From contig CM055877.1 in NCBI GenBank assembly GCA_029582165.1, positions 2,400,023 through 2,464,022 on the forward strand: a stretch of DNA of 64,000 bases, in the 5' to 3' direction. The stretch is from Portulaca oleracea (Eukaryota > Streptophyta > Magnoliopsida > Caryophyllales > Portulacaceae). Position 1 is the first letter of the stretch; the number at the start of each line of letters is the position of its first letter. The notes beneath the pieces are model-generated. The model saw nothing but the letters and a program-made list of their open reading frames with translations. It made no database searches and was not told the origin of the DNA. Positions 22,735-33,438 of the stretch are shown here, piece after piece. Made by a program: the position numbers and the translations under genes.

Positions 22735-23085
22735 TAATACGCTGTCTATATTCTTTCACTAATTCTTGTGTGAGACGTACTTACGGTAAGTTATTGTAAG
22801 ACCATTTTTAAATAATTATTTTTAATTTTAATTTGCTGTGGTCAGTGTGGTGGTTACTTGATGTGTGAGATGAGGATAAGAAGGTCGTCTTAGGTCAAGG
22901 AGGGCTTTGATTTGTAAACGCCACAAAGTTGTCCCTTAGATTCACCGCGAGTATGTCTGTTTGGGCCCAAGCAAGAGTTTGATGATGAAGATGTTGCCTG
23001 AACAGATGCAGCATTTGGACAAATCTTGACAGAGTTGAGCTGAAAAAGACACCCTTTTAGATTCATCGCGAGTGTGCCCAATGAC
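22735..23085 (-). repeat. Inverted repeat arm A (unknown gene fragment)
   Basis: On the minus strand this matches 35110-35470 on the plus strand. Shared parts include CTCAACTCTGTCAAGATTTG, GGGACAACTTTGTGGCG and AAGACGACCTTCTTA. In both arms one frame ends with TRGESKGQLCGVYKSKPSLT then stop, so it may be the last exon of a duplicated gene, but I do not recognise the family. The arms lie 12 kb apart. Confidence 0.7.
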
Positions 23086-25084
23086 GTTTTTATTATGATA
23101 TTAATTAATACTTTTTATAGTTATATGTAAAAAATTATATTGTTACAAATTTTGATTATTACGCATAAATTTAGAAAATACATAAAATTTATATTGATAA
23201 TATGTGTTTCATACAAACTACATAATTGTTGTTTATGCCATGTAATTTATTAAACTTTACGTATTGCATCCCTAAATTGATTCATTGCTAGCTTCTCTAT
23301 TTCAAGTACATAGGTTGTTGTGTTGGGAGCAATTACAATATCATTTGTTCTTTCTGAAATAGTCACTAATGTTTGATAAACCTATACAAATAGTTTGTAT
23401 ATAGGGAGATAACCAAATAATATCAAAGAAAAAAATGAAATCAAAAGTTGCTAATAATTATTCATCACACAAGTGGCAATATGTTCTAAGAACTTGAAAA
23501 GGAGAATTCAATTAAAAGACTAGTTCAACTTTACAATGTTCTTTTTCAATGATAAATTTTCAATAACTTGGAAATAATCAATTACGTTTAAAAGACCCAC
23601 ACAAATGGCTTATATAAAGAGATAATTAAATAATACAAAGAGAAAAATAAAATTAAAACAATAGATGTAAATAACTGTTTATAATTATTTAGCACATGTT
23701 GACAAGTATTAAGAAATTTGACAAGATTTTCAATTAAATAGGCTAACTCAACTTTATAATAGTTTTTTTTTATAACAACTAGCACTAGGAAAATTTTTTC
23801 CGACCCGATTACCCGAATTTATCCGACCAATTACCTGAATTTGTCCGACCCGAAAACTTGGTTTTGTCTGAATCGATTGACCAAATATTCGAACATAATA
23901 TTTCTCTTTATCTATTGTCCGAACCCAATTTTGACCCGATCTACTTCTGTCTGATTTGTCCGACCCGGTCCAACTCGAATAAAACCGAGTTCGGACATGA
24001 ATTTCTTGTCCGAATTTGACTGACACGAATTTATCCAAACCCGAATTTTTGGCTTCGCTAATAACAATTTTCCAATAATTTGATAGAAAAATGGCCGACT
24101 CAAAAGTAAACCAACACAAAAATTAGATTTAAATAGAAAAAGTAAATTGAATTTTAAATTTAAATCAACTAATTTTCCTATAGTGATAATATTGTTGCCC
24201 TCTCCTTTAAGGATGACGTAATCAATACTCACCCCCTTTCTCCCATCGACAATTCATAAGAATATGCAATTGCCCTAGTAAGTTAATCCTCTAATTTATT
24301 TTTTTTGAGACAGAAAACTAATTTTAATTTAAAAATTCACATGAGTAATTTAATTTTGTAAAGTGTATGAAAATATTACTTATTGAAATAAAAGTCAATA
24401 AAATTTGTAAGTGTTAACATTTATTAAAATAATTAATTTTTAGATTAAGGGTGGGTAGGTGTAGGTTGATGCGGATTGGTTTAGGTTGATGTGGGTAAGT
24501 GCCGGGTAGGTGCATGTTAATGCAAATAGGTCCAAATTGGCATAGGTGTAAGGAGGTAAATGACTAAAAAAAACAGGTTCCTAATGTATTTGCTTATTCA
24601 TAATTTTCAAATCACTAGCTGATCACTAATTAAACAAGAGGATATATTAATTCACGAATAAACTACTATGCAATGCTAACAAATTAAACAAGAGGATATA
24701 TTAATTCACGAACAAGAGGTTAATGCAAATAGGTGCAAATTAGCATAGGTGTAAGTTGGCCGTAGATTAATATTCAATGCTAACTTGATTAATTCACGAA
24801 TAAACTACTATAGACCTTTTTTTTTTTTTTTTGGACCATAAACTACTATAGACTTGATCCAACTGCAATGACATAATTGCACTTGTATGATTATCACTAG
24901 TTGATCACTAATTAAACAAGAGGATATATTAAATTACTGTATATTCAACATTGATTTGATTAATCCAAAAATAAAGCACGACAGACCTGATCAAACTGCA
25001 ATAATATAATTTAATTGCACTTGTATAGTTGTATCACCATTCACCGCAGCAATATAAGATACTGCAACAAGGCAAGAGGATTAA
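23086..25084. other. AT-rich intergenic DNA with degenerate repeats
   Basis: No gene. About 23790-24060 is made of degenerate CCGACCCGAATT-like units, similar in style to 33500-33900. From 24440 to 25080 a block around ACAAGAGGATATATTAATTC and GAATAAACTACTATAGAC repeats several times; one copy of it is the empty target site of the Stowaway at 31546-31813. Confidence 0.55.
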
Positions 25085-25192
25085 GCCTTGTTCTTTTATC
25101 CGGTTGGTAATCTGTGATGCCACAGCTCATTCATAATTACCAATACAATATTTTAACTCACTTTTTCAAATTACTTTTTCACAATTACCAAT

Positions 25193-25195
<3 letters not shown>

Positions 25196-25265
<70 letters not shown>
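25196..25265. repeat. (TA)n microsatellite, 5' side of LINE
   Basis: About 35 TA units. A shorter (TA)n tract (29766-29796) lies at the other end of the LINE, so the LINE is bracketed by TA repeats. Confidence 0.95.
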
Positions 25266-25268
<3 letters not shown>

Positions 25269-25302
25269 CTGAAATGTAAAAATTCTCTCGGTGAGGCGAT
25301 TC

Positions 25303-26391
25303 ATGGGGAGAAAAGGGAAGAAGAAAACGTTGAAGAACAAATCTGGGAAATCCGATTCCTGCGACAACCCTAAAGTTGCTGAATCGGTTTCTCCTATTCA
25401 AGAGGGTTCGATTGATACTAAATTTGTACCTGCTCAGCCTCTACTTCTCACGAATGGGGAAGAACAAATGGAGGAGCGTACACAATCGGAAGCGGCTTCG
25501 ATTCATTCTGATTCAATATCTGTGGATGTTAGCTCGCAAGTAGGAGAGATTCATCAAACAGGTATGAAATTACATTTCGTGCAACCGATTGAAGTTAATG
25601 GTAATTTCACTCAGAAAATGGAAAAGGAGGATTCTACTTCTGAAGTTTTGTATTGGGATACTACTGTCATTGGTTTTGTTCTGGGTGCAAATCCACCTAT
25701 TGGGGTTATGGAACGATTTGCTCATAGAATGTGGAAGGGTTTGGACCAGGTATATTAGAAACCAGATGGGGTTTTCCTGTTTCGTTTTCACAGTATGGAA
25801 GACAAATTGCGTGTGCTTGACAGACATATTGTTTATTTCGATCAGAAACCATTGGTTGTAAAGAATTGGGGTCTGGGTTTACCTACTGAAAGGAATAAGA
25901 TCACTTCTATTCCTATTTGGGTCAAGGTGCCGAATTTGGATCTTCATTACTAGAGTTTGGAGGGTTTGAGTAAACTAGGGAGTTTGTTGGGGATCCCTTT
26001 GGAGGCTGACTCTTACACTGAAAAGAAATCCCTATTGAACTTTGCTAGGATCCTTGTTGAGATGGATATTCGAAGACCTTTCCCTGACTCTATTTCCTAC
26101 ATTGATCAAGACGGCTTTATTTGCATTCAAGTTGTGGAGTATGAATGGAAGCCGATTATTTGTGGGAATTGTGAGATGTTTGGTCATAAAACGAGTGATT
26201 GCCGCAAGGAGATTCCAAAGAAGAAATCAACACAATGGAAGCAGAAGCCTAGGCCTGACACTCCTATAACCACACCGGTTAATGATAAGGTTGGACAAAG
26301 GCTCTCTCCTGTTGTTGAAAATGTAATTGGCTTTGGCAGTTTTACTGTCAATATGGCTAATGGTTCTCCTGGCCATAGTGATCATGGATAG
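25303..26391 (+). pseudogene. LINE ORF1 (nucleic-acid-binding), two in-frame stops
   Basis: The frame from ATG at 25303 encodes a basic N-terminus (GRKGKKKTLKNKSGK), a DUF4283-like central region and a CCHC zinc knuckle (CGNCEMFGHKTSDC). This is the RNA-binding ORF1 product of plant L1 elements, which coats the RNA. Two TAG codons interrupt the single frame: codon 152 (25756-25758) and codon 217 (25951-25953). No frameshift is needed. The second fits loss of a conserved Trp in HYWSLEG, as TGG to TAG. The end overlaps the ORF2 start: ATGGATAG holds both the ORF2 ATG and the ORF1 stop. Confidence 0.85.
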
Positions 26392-29300
26392 AGTGCTCTC
26401 TTGGAATGTTCGGGGTCTAAAAGACCCTAATAAGCAGGAAGGGGTTAAAACTTTCCTGCAGCTGAATAAATGTCACTTGGTGGGCTTGATGGAGACTAAA
26501 GTGACTGCTGAGAATTGTGAGAAAATCAAACAAACTATTACACCTGGTTGGAGTATTGCTCACAATGCCATGGCTTCTGGGAGGAGTAGGATTTGGGTAC
26601 TTTGGGATCCTTCAATGGTAACCTTGGTGGTTCTGAAAACTCATAAGCAGTATATTCATTGTTTGTCTGTTTCCTCAGACAAGCAACTATATATTACTTT
26701 TGTTTATGGTGCAAATGACTTATCTTCTAGAGTTGATTTGTGGAATGACCTTGGTACTTTGTCACCTGCTCTTCCTTGGATTATCACAGGAGATTTTAAT
26801 CACGTCCTATATTTTGAGGATAGGATTGGAGGGAATTCTGTTACTGTGGAAGAAGTGGTAGATTTCAAGAATTTCCTTGACCTATATGGTATTGTGGAAG
26901 CGAAATCAAAGGGGCTCAGGTATACTTGGCATAATAACCATATCTTTACTGTTCTGGATCGGGTTCTAATAAATGATTCATGTCTTGATACCTATGAGAA
27001 CTTGGTCTATGAGGTGTTGCCTGAAAATGTGAGTGATCACTCTCCTCTTCTTATTCACATCGAAGATGAGGCTAAGAGGCCCTACAGATTCAGGTTTTGT
27101 AACTGCTGGGTACAACATGAAGAGTATAAGCCACTGCTGAAATATGTTTGGCAATCTCAGGTTAGAGGATCTGCTCAATACCAGGTGGTAACCAAGTTGA
27201 AAATGCTTAAAGCCCAGCGTAAGATTTTTCACAGAACTCATTTTGCTAAACTTGATTCTCGGGTTATGGAGAAATACAAGCAATTAGAAGAGATTCAAAC
27301 TTTAGCGAATCAGAATTGGGAGGATCAAGAGTTGAGGAATCAAGCAGCAACTATGAAACAAGAATATTTTGAGACTCTTAAGACTGCTAGTTCTTTGTTG
27401 AAGCAGCGGACAAAAGTGTTTTGGTTGAAATCTGCAGATCAAAATTCTGCTTTCTTTTACTCATTGTTGAAGACAAGAAGATACATGAACAAGATTATAT
27501 CCTTGAATAATCATGGGGGTGAAGTGCTCCATTCTGCTCAGGAAATAGGGGGTTTCTTAGTTTCTCACTTTTCTGATTTCTTCAGCAAACATTCATGTGG
27601 TGGTAAGCCGAGAGCCTCTACTTTATATATGGGGAATGTCCTTAATCATGATCAAGCTTTATCACTGGTCACTCTTTTTACTAGGGACGAGATAAAAGCA
27701 GCTTTTTTCTCCATTGATTCAGCTAAGAGTCCTGGGCCAGATGGGTACAATGCCATGTTCTTCAAAGCTTCGTGGGATATTATTGGATCTGAGGTATCAA
27801 ATGCAGTATTATCTTTTTTTGAGAGTAACCATTTACTGGGGGAATTAAATGCTACCTTATTAGCTTTGGTTCCTAAAGTCACTAACCCTACTGTTATCTC
27901 AGAATTGAGACCCATTTCCTGCTGCAATGTGCTTTATAAGGCTATTACTAAATTGTTGTGTTCTAGATTGAAGTTGGTCCTAGACACTTTAGTTGATCAA
28001 AATCAAACTGCTTTTGTGGCTAATCGCTCTATTATGCATAATATCTTGATAGCAGAGGATTTGGTCCGTTTCTATAACAGGAAAGGGGTTAAACCTTCTT
28101 GTCTCTTGAAAATAGATATACAAAAAGCATATGATACAGTTGACTGGGATTTCCTAGAGAATCTATTATCTGCTTTTGGATTCCCTTTGAAATTTGTAAG
28201 ATGGATTATGATTTGTGTTAGAAACGCAAAATTCTCTGTTGGTCTCAATGGGGAATCATATGGATACTTTAAGAGTGGTAGAGGATTGAGACAGGGCGAC
28301 CCAATGTCTCCGTTATTGTTTGTTTTAGTAATGGAGTATTTGGGAAGGTCTATCAAGGAAGTTTCAACACAGCCTGACTTTATTCATCATCAATTTTGTA
28401 AGAAAATGGATCTGGCTCATCTTTGCTTTGCAGATGATCTGTTATTATTTTGTAATGGAGATGTAGCTAGTATCAAGAGATTAATGGAGGCTCTCAATCA
28501 CTTCTCAGCATGTTCAGGCCTCCAAGTGAATATGAGTAAATCCACTATTATTGTCACTGGTGTTTCTGATGATCAAAAACAGTTGCTGATTGCCAGTACT
28601 GGTCTCAAAGGGGAGTCTCTTCCTTTTCGGTACTTAGGTGTTCCTGTTAAGCCTACTCGCTTGAATAGACATGATTGTCAGATTCTTGTGGATAAAATGT
28701 GTAGTAGATTGAAGGGTTGTCATGCGCTCACGTATGCTGGTAGGGTGGAGTTGATTAATAGTGTTTTGATGGCAATTCATTCCTATTGGGCACAGATTTT
28801 TATTCTTCCACAGGGAGTTATTGACTCAATGACGAAAATTTGTAGGAAATTCTTATGGGGGGATTCGAAATCTTGTCCAGTGGCATGGGATGCTTGTAGT
28901 CGTCCAAAGAAGTTTGGGGGTCTGAATATCCGAAATGTGGTTTTATGGAACAAGGTGGCTATTGGGAAATTGGCTTGGCAGATTGAAACTGATAAGGAGT
29001 CTTTATGGGTCAAATGGGTACACCATATCTACTTGAAGAGAACTTCCTTCCGGGAGTGTGAGGTCAAGCAAAATAATAGCTGGTACTGGAGAAGGATTAT
29101 TAAGGTTCGTAATGATCTTTATTCTGTTTCACCTTCTTTATTGTCTTCCAGCAAATATATTTTGTCGGACGTATATTTTTCATTGCTTGGTCCTCAAACT
29201 CCTGTTGAATGGGCTTCGGTGGTATGGAATAATTTTCGTGTCCCGAAGTTTTCTTTTATAGCCTGGTTGTGTGTCCTTGGAAGACTTATGACTCTTGATC

Positions 29301-29656
29301 GACTGCAAAAAATGGGATACTTGCTTGCTAACAGATGTGTTTTATGCTGTGAAGAAGAGGAGTCTCATTTGCATCTGTTTGAGCAATGTTTGTTTAGCTC
29401 GGTTGTGTGGAAATCGGTTTTGAATACTTTGGGTTGGCCTTGGGTCACTTGGCAGGGAATTATCTCAGCTAATCCTGAGGTTAATTGGTCGTCAAGGAAG
29501 AAACATAAGTTGTTTTTGATGTTTACAACGTTCATTTATTACATTTGGCTGGAACGAAATTCGAGGATCTTTAAGGAGATTGTTCATAGTGTTGAGTTTG
29601 TAGTTAACCTCATTGTTAATGATATTATTACTAGATTAGGGAGAGGTAGGGTTTGA
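26384..29656 (+). CDS. LINE ORF2: endonuclease and reverse transcriptase (1090 aa, open)
   Basis: It nicks target DNA and reverse transcribes the element RNA at the nick. From ATG 26384: AP-type endonuclease (SWNVRGL, METKV, ITGDFNHV, SDHSPLL; about residues 1-230), reverse transcriptase (LRPISCCNVLYKAITK, LKIDIQKAYDTVDW, GRGLRQGDPMSPLLF, FADDLLLF), then a C-terminal zf-RVT domain (CVLCCEEEESHLHLFEQC). The frame is fully open and all catalytic motifs are present. No RNase H domain is seen. The enzyme could still be active even though ORF1 of this copy is broken. Its start overlaps the ORF1 stop, which suggests coupled translation. Confidence 0.93.
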   Translation: MDRVLSWNVRGLKDPNKQEGVKTFLQLNKCHLVGLMETKVTAENCEKIKQTITPGWSIAHNAMASGRSRIWVLWDPSMVTLVVLKTHKQYIHCLSVSSDKQLYITFVYGANDLSSRVDLWNDLGTLSPALPWIITGDFNHVLYFEDRIGGNSVTVEEVVDFKNFLDLYGIVEAKSKGLRYTWHNNHIFTVLDRVLINDSCLDTYENLVYEVLPENVSDHSPLLIHIEDEAKRPYRFRFCNCWVQHEEYKPLLKYVWQSQVRGSAQYQVVTKLKMLKAQRKIFHRTHFAKLDSRVMEKYKQLEEIQTLANQNWEDQELRNQAATMKQEYFETLKTASSLLKQRTKVFWLKSADQNSAFFYSLLKTRRYMNKIISLNNHGGEVLHSAQEIGGFLVSHFSDFFSKHSCGGKPRASTLYMGNVLNHDQALSLVTLFTRDEIKAAFFSIDSAKSPGPDGYNAMFFKASWDIIGSEVSNAVLSFFESNHLLGELNATLLALVPKVTNPTVISELRPISCCNVLYKAITKLLCSRLKLVLDTLVDQNQTAFVANRSIMHNILIAEDLVRFYNRKGVKPSCLLKIDIQKAYDTVDWDFLENLLSAFGFPLKFVRWIMICVRNAKFSVGLNGESYGYFKSGRGLRQGDPMSPLLFVLVMEYLGRSIKEVSTQPDFIHHQFCKKMDLAHLCFADDLLLFCNGDVASIKRLMEALNHFSACSGLQVNMSKSTIIVTGVSDDQKQLLIASTGLKGESLPFRYLGVPVKPTRLNRHDCQILVDKMCSRLKGCHALTYAGRVELINSVLMAIHSYWAQIFILPQGVIDSMTKICRKFLWGDSKSCPVAWDACSRPKKFGGLNIRNVVLWNKVAIGKLAWQIETDKESLWVKWVHHIYLKRTSFRECEVKQNNSWYWRRIIKVRNDLYSVSPSLLSSSKYILSDVYFSLLGPQTPVEWASVVWNNFRVPKFSFIAWLCVLGRLMTLDRLQKMGYLLANRCVLCCEEEESHLHLFEQCLFSSVVWKSVLNTLGWPWVTWQGIISANPEVNWSSRKKHKLFLMFTTFIYYIWLERNSRIFKEIVHSVEFVVNLIVNDIITRLGRGRV

Positions 29657-29762
29657 CTTCTTTTTGTGTTTTTGTTTTGGGCTTTTTGATTGTGCCCCTC
29701 TAGGTATGCCTAGAGTATACTTGTAAAATGTTTTGTTAATGGAATTATCTCTCCGATTTTTC

Positions 29763-29765
<3 letters not shown>

Positions 29766-29796
<31 letters not shown>
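29766..29796. repeat. (TA)n microsatellite, 3' side of LINE
   Basis: About 15 TA units directly after the LINE 3' end, in place of a poly-A tail. Confidence 0.9.
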
Positions 29797-29800
<4 letters not shown>

Positions 29801-29898
29801 AAAACTCATCACAACTTACCAATAACCCACCACAATTCCACCACACCATACCGCACCATACCGCAAAATACCGCATAAAAGAACAGGGCCAATATTGC

Positions 29899-31497
29899 GA
29901 AAAAATTACAATTTGGTACCCCATGTTTTCTGGCAATAATTTTTTGGTACCAAACTTTTCTGTAATAATTTTAAGGTACCCTATGTTTTTGTGTAATAAT
30001 TTATAGGACCCTACTTCTGCCGGAAAATGGCCGGCGGCGACATTTGGCGCCAAAAATGCGGCTTGGGATTTTTTTTTTGGTTTTCCTTATAATTTTGTGA
30101 CCATTATACCCTTTTGATTTTATATAAGTGTGAATACCTCTTAAGGAACTCTCTTTCATCAAGAATTCCCCATTTCCAATATCCAGAATTGAAATCTTTC
30201 TATATAATAATTGCGTACCCACCATTTCCTAACTCATCCAGAATTCCCCATCTACCTTGTATTCTTCTCAACCTTTCGCTCCGGAAAAGAATCTCCGTGC
30301 ACCTTCTCTCTCCTCAACCAACCTTCAACCCCATCCATGGCGCCCAAGGCCGAGAAGAAGCCCGCCGAGAAGAAGCCATGGAGGAGAAGAAGTCCGCCAC
30401 GAGAAAGCTCGAAGGCCGGAAAGAAGCTCGAAGGAGGCGGTCTGTGCCACGAGACAAGAAGAAGAAGAGAGCGAAGAAGAGCGCCGAGACCTACAAGATC
30501 TACATCTTCAAGGTCTTGAAGCGAGTTCACTCGACATCGGGATCTCCAAAGAAGCGGCTTCATCAACGACATCTTCGAGAAGCTTGCTCGGGAAGCTTCT
30601 AGACTCGTTACAACAAGAAGCCTACGATTACTTCTCGGGAGATCCAGATCTTTGTCAGGCTTGTTCTTCCCGGTGAGTTGGCTAAGCATGCCGTCTCTGA
30701 AGGAACCAAGGCTGTCACCAAGTTTACCAGCTCTTAATTATGCTTGTTTCTTGTGGTGAAATTAAAATTCTCTGTTGTTAGGGTTTGTAAAGTGGAGAGT
30801 AAAATCAAAGGTGTGTGGGTGTGTCTGTGTAAGATTGTAATAGCTGTAGTTTCGTTGTTGAATGACTAGGAATCTGGTAGTGTTTAATCGGAGTTGTAGT
30901 GGTTGGATGGATCTGAAGCAATTGAATGATGGAAATAATTTGTTTTCAGTTGATTTTTGTTTGGAATGCAAATTGTGCAATGTTCGTGTTCCTCAAGTTT
31001 ATAGAAGAGCAAATTAGATTGCTCCGTCATTTGGGAGTTTGGAAATTGAATCTGCTGTTAATTACTTAATTTGCTAAATAAACCCTACAAATACGAAACC
31101 AAACTGATTTTTGAAGTTCAAAAATCAACAAAAACAAAATTTTCTAACTAATATATCACAATTAGGGTTTACAATTTGGTGATTCAAATTCGAAACACTT
31201 ACCAACACTGATAGAAAAATTGCAGAGAGTTTGGATGCAGAAATTAGTGAGTGAGTGAGTTCAATAGATTAGATGGAGAGAGAAAAATTGCAGAGTTTGG
31301 ATACAGCATTGCAAGTAATATGCGCGCTAAAAGCTAAGGGCAAATCGGTCAGTTCAATGATTCCGGCAAGTGTCCGACGGAGTAGGGTCCTATAAATTAT
31401 TACACAAAAACATAGGGTACCTTAAAATTATTACAGAAAAGTTTGGTACCAAAAAATTATTGCCAGAAAACATGGGGTACCAAATTGTAATTTTTTC
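29899..31497. mobile_element. Pack-MULE carrying a histone H2B copy
   Basis: The ends are 117-bp terminal inverted repeats (29899-30015 and 31381-31497, starting GAAAAAATTACAATTTGG) in which I see no mismatch. The element is flanked by CCAATATTGC on both sides (29889-29898 and 31498-31507), a duplication of 9-10 bp as made by Mutator-like transposases. It encodes no transposase; the interior holds a degenerate H2B gene with leader and trailer. Such gene-carrying non-autonomous MULEs are known as Pack-MULEs. Perfect termini indicate recent movement. Confidence 0.9.
30337..30737 (+). pseudogene. H2B: Histone H2B, captured and frameshifted
   Basis: The start [14 protein letters not shown] is a typical plant H2B N-terminus. 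Further pieces follow in shifting frames: [23 protein letters not shown] (histone-fold start), DIGIS, then an alpha-2 region read as [10 protein letters not shown], and finally [22 protein letters not shown] with stop at 30737. Several frameshifts and a small deletion (around the AMGIMN region) separate these parts, so no histone can be made. H2B packages DNA in the nucleosome. Long stretches before and after it (leader CCTCAACCAACCTTCAACCC; AT-rich trailer) probably came with it. The copy is a passenger of the surrounding Pack-MULE; the donor gene is not in this window. Confidence 0.9.
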
Positions 31498-31545
31498 CCA
31501 ATATTGCATATTCAATGTTGACTTGATTAATTCACAACTAAAGTA

Positions 31546-31813
31546 CTCTCTTTGTTCTTTTTTATTTGTTATTTATAATTTTCTGTGTCAATCTTTAATT
31601 AATAATTTTTAATATAAAACTTTTATAGAAAAATATAAATATTATAATTTTTTAATAGTATTTTATAGAAAAATAATATTATAATATTATATTTTTCGTT
31701 ACGAATATAATGACATCAATTTTGTATGATAAATCTTTATATAAATTAAGATATTAATAGTTAAAATTTTTAACACAATTTCCTAAGTAACAGATAAATA
31801 AAAACGGAGGTAG
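31546..31813. mobile_element. Stowaway MITE
   Basis: Begins CTCTCTTTGTTCTTTTTTA and ends AAAACGGAGGTAG with TA on each side (31544-31545 and 31814-31815). Removing it gives AAAGTACTATAGACTTGATC, which matches the uninterrupted repeat at about 24842 (AACTACTATAGACTTGATCC). Confidence 0.85.
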
Positions 31814-31979
31814 TACTATAGACTTGATCTAACTGCAATAATGTAATTCACTAATTTGCGTAATTTGGTTGCTTGCGCTTGTATGTTACTATGATCTCAG
31901 AAGCATTATTAAACAAGCTAGAAACCACCGCCGCGATATAGATTATCGCAACATGGCAACACGATTATATCACTATGGG

Positions 31980-32781
31980 CCAGGGAGATTCAGCTCCTTA
32001 CTTTTGTTAGGTTATAGTACAACCGAGTATAAATGTCGTATCCACTAGGAGTTGGGGTTACCGAATCCTAAAACCTATTCAGGCTCTCACCTACTAAGTT
32101 GAATTTTCATAATCTTTGAAGCTTTAAAAACTAAAATAAAGACACAATAAAAACCACAATAAAAGGAAGGAAAAGACTCGAAGGTCGGTCTTTCACCACC
32201 TATCGGTCACTCTAACACGAAGTAGTTTCAGTAAGAACACTAAGCCTAGATAGAGGTTGGGTTATCGCATAGATAAAGCCACTCCGGAGCCTCTCCCAAG
32301 GTTATTCCGGATTGACCCTCAAAGTTTGTCCACTGAATGAGGACTCCCTTCAAGGGATCAAGATGCAATTCACCCTATCCAAACTCATCCCTTAAATGAA
32401 TAAGGAATTGTTCAAGTATTCCATTTAATTACTCTAAAGGCCATATTTAAATGGGTTTAGTGGACTCCCGCCTCTAACAAAACCCCATAGCCTAGATAGT
32501 CATTAAATGAAAAAAATTCATAAAAAAGGCCTAATACCCTAATTAAGTCAAACCTTAAAAAAGAGATCCCATTAGAGACTAAAACCTTCCCCTAGCCCAC
32601 AAAGAAATTAGCTACTAATTATTGATTAATAAACTTAATTAAACTAACTTAAAGACACAATTATCATGAATTTAAATTAAACCTACATGACTAACTAAAC
32701 TAACACGTTGAACCAAAGTAATTGGACCATTTCTTTGGCTCATATTCACTCAAGCCCAACTAACCTTAAACACTACCCAAC
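31980..32781. other. Probable retrotransposon remnant, non-coding
   Basis: Contains strings such as TATAAATGTCGTATCCACTAG that I associate with untranslated parts of plant LTR elements. No open frame or LTR boundary can be fixed. Confidence 0.3.
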
Positions 32782-32789
32782 TATCTAAT

Positions 32790-33430
32790 TAGGGATGGCA
32801 ACGGGGCGGATCGGGGACGGGGGAGTATATCCCCGTCCCCATCCCCGTTCCCAAAACTCGTCCCCATCCCCGTCCCCAACCCCGCTCCCAAAACTCGTCC
32901 CCATCCCCGCTTCAGGGAATGATTCTTGCCCTGTCCCCATCCCCAATGGGGATTTTTTTAAAGCTATCCAAAATCTAACCAAATTTTAATCGGACCCGAT
33001 TTTTAACCTGTTCAAAATACGTATTTAACTTGCTCAAATAATAATACATCAAAATCAAACAATAATACATCAACAAGTGTTATTCGGAAAACAAATACAA
33101 TAATACATCTTCCTCAAAATTCGAAAATTACTACTTTATCCTTGCTATTAATATATATATTGAATTAGAGGTTATTTGGTAATTTTAAAATTTTCGGGGA
33201 CGGGTATTCGGGGATGGGGACGGGAAATTTTCTTCGGCGAGGAAAATGGGGACGGGGATGGGGAAAACTTTGTCCCCAAAACTTTGTCTCCATCCCCGCC
33301 CCGTCCCCGAGCGGATTTTGGAAAATAGTCTTCGTCCCCGTCCCCATTCCCAATGGGGGTGGGGATTTCTCCCTAGAGCGGGGCGGGGCCCTAGCGGGTT
33401 CGGGGATTCTTCGCCCCATTGCCATCTCTA
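32790..33430. mobile_element. Non-autonomous hAT element, 641 bp, G/C-rich arms
   Basis: Termini TAGGGATGGCAACGGGGCG and CGCCCCATTGCCATCTCTA are inverted repeats. An exact 8-bp duplication TATCTAAT flanks it (32782-32789 and 33431-33438), the hAT hallmark. Both arms are packed with GGGGACGGGGATGGGGA-type units in opposite orientation around an AT-rich centre (about 32950-33180). No transposase. Short frames within the arms are simple-repeat artefacts. Confidence 0.9.
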
Positions 33431-33438
33431 TATCTAAT

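Larger units (their letters stand above)
25266..29764 (+). mobile_element. L1-type LINE, near full length
   Basis: A non-LTR retrotransposon with two ORFs. The 5' leader is only about 37 bp. ORF1 starts at 25303 and ORF2 ends at 29656, followed by a 3' UTR of about 108 bp ending CTCCGATTTTTCCAAA and then (TA)n instead of poly-A. Because both sides are TA repeats, the target duplication cannot be separated from microsatellite sequence. It is inserted in the MITE at 25085-29890. Confidence 0.85.
25085..29890. mobile_element. MITE split by LINE insertion
   Basis: The left end GCCTTGTTCTTTTATCCGG (25085) and right end CCGCATAAAAGAACAGGGCC (29871-29890) are the inverted termini of the family also seen at 1614-1884. 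Without the LINE and its TA tracts the MITE would be about 240 bp. Its last CC forms part of the target duplication of the adjacent Pack-MULE. Confidence 0.75.

Noticed and set aside
25171..25401. ORFs with long Ile-Tyr repeats
   Set aside because: Translation of the (TA)n microsatellite next to the LINE.
30252..30689. Minus-strand ORF of 145 codons
   Set aside because: Antisense shadow of the captured H2B sequence.
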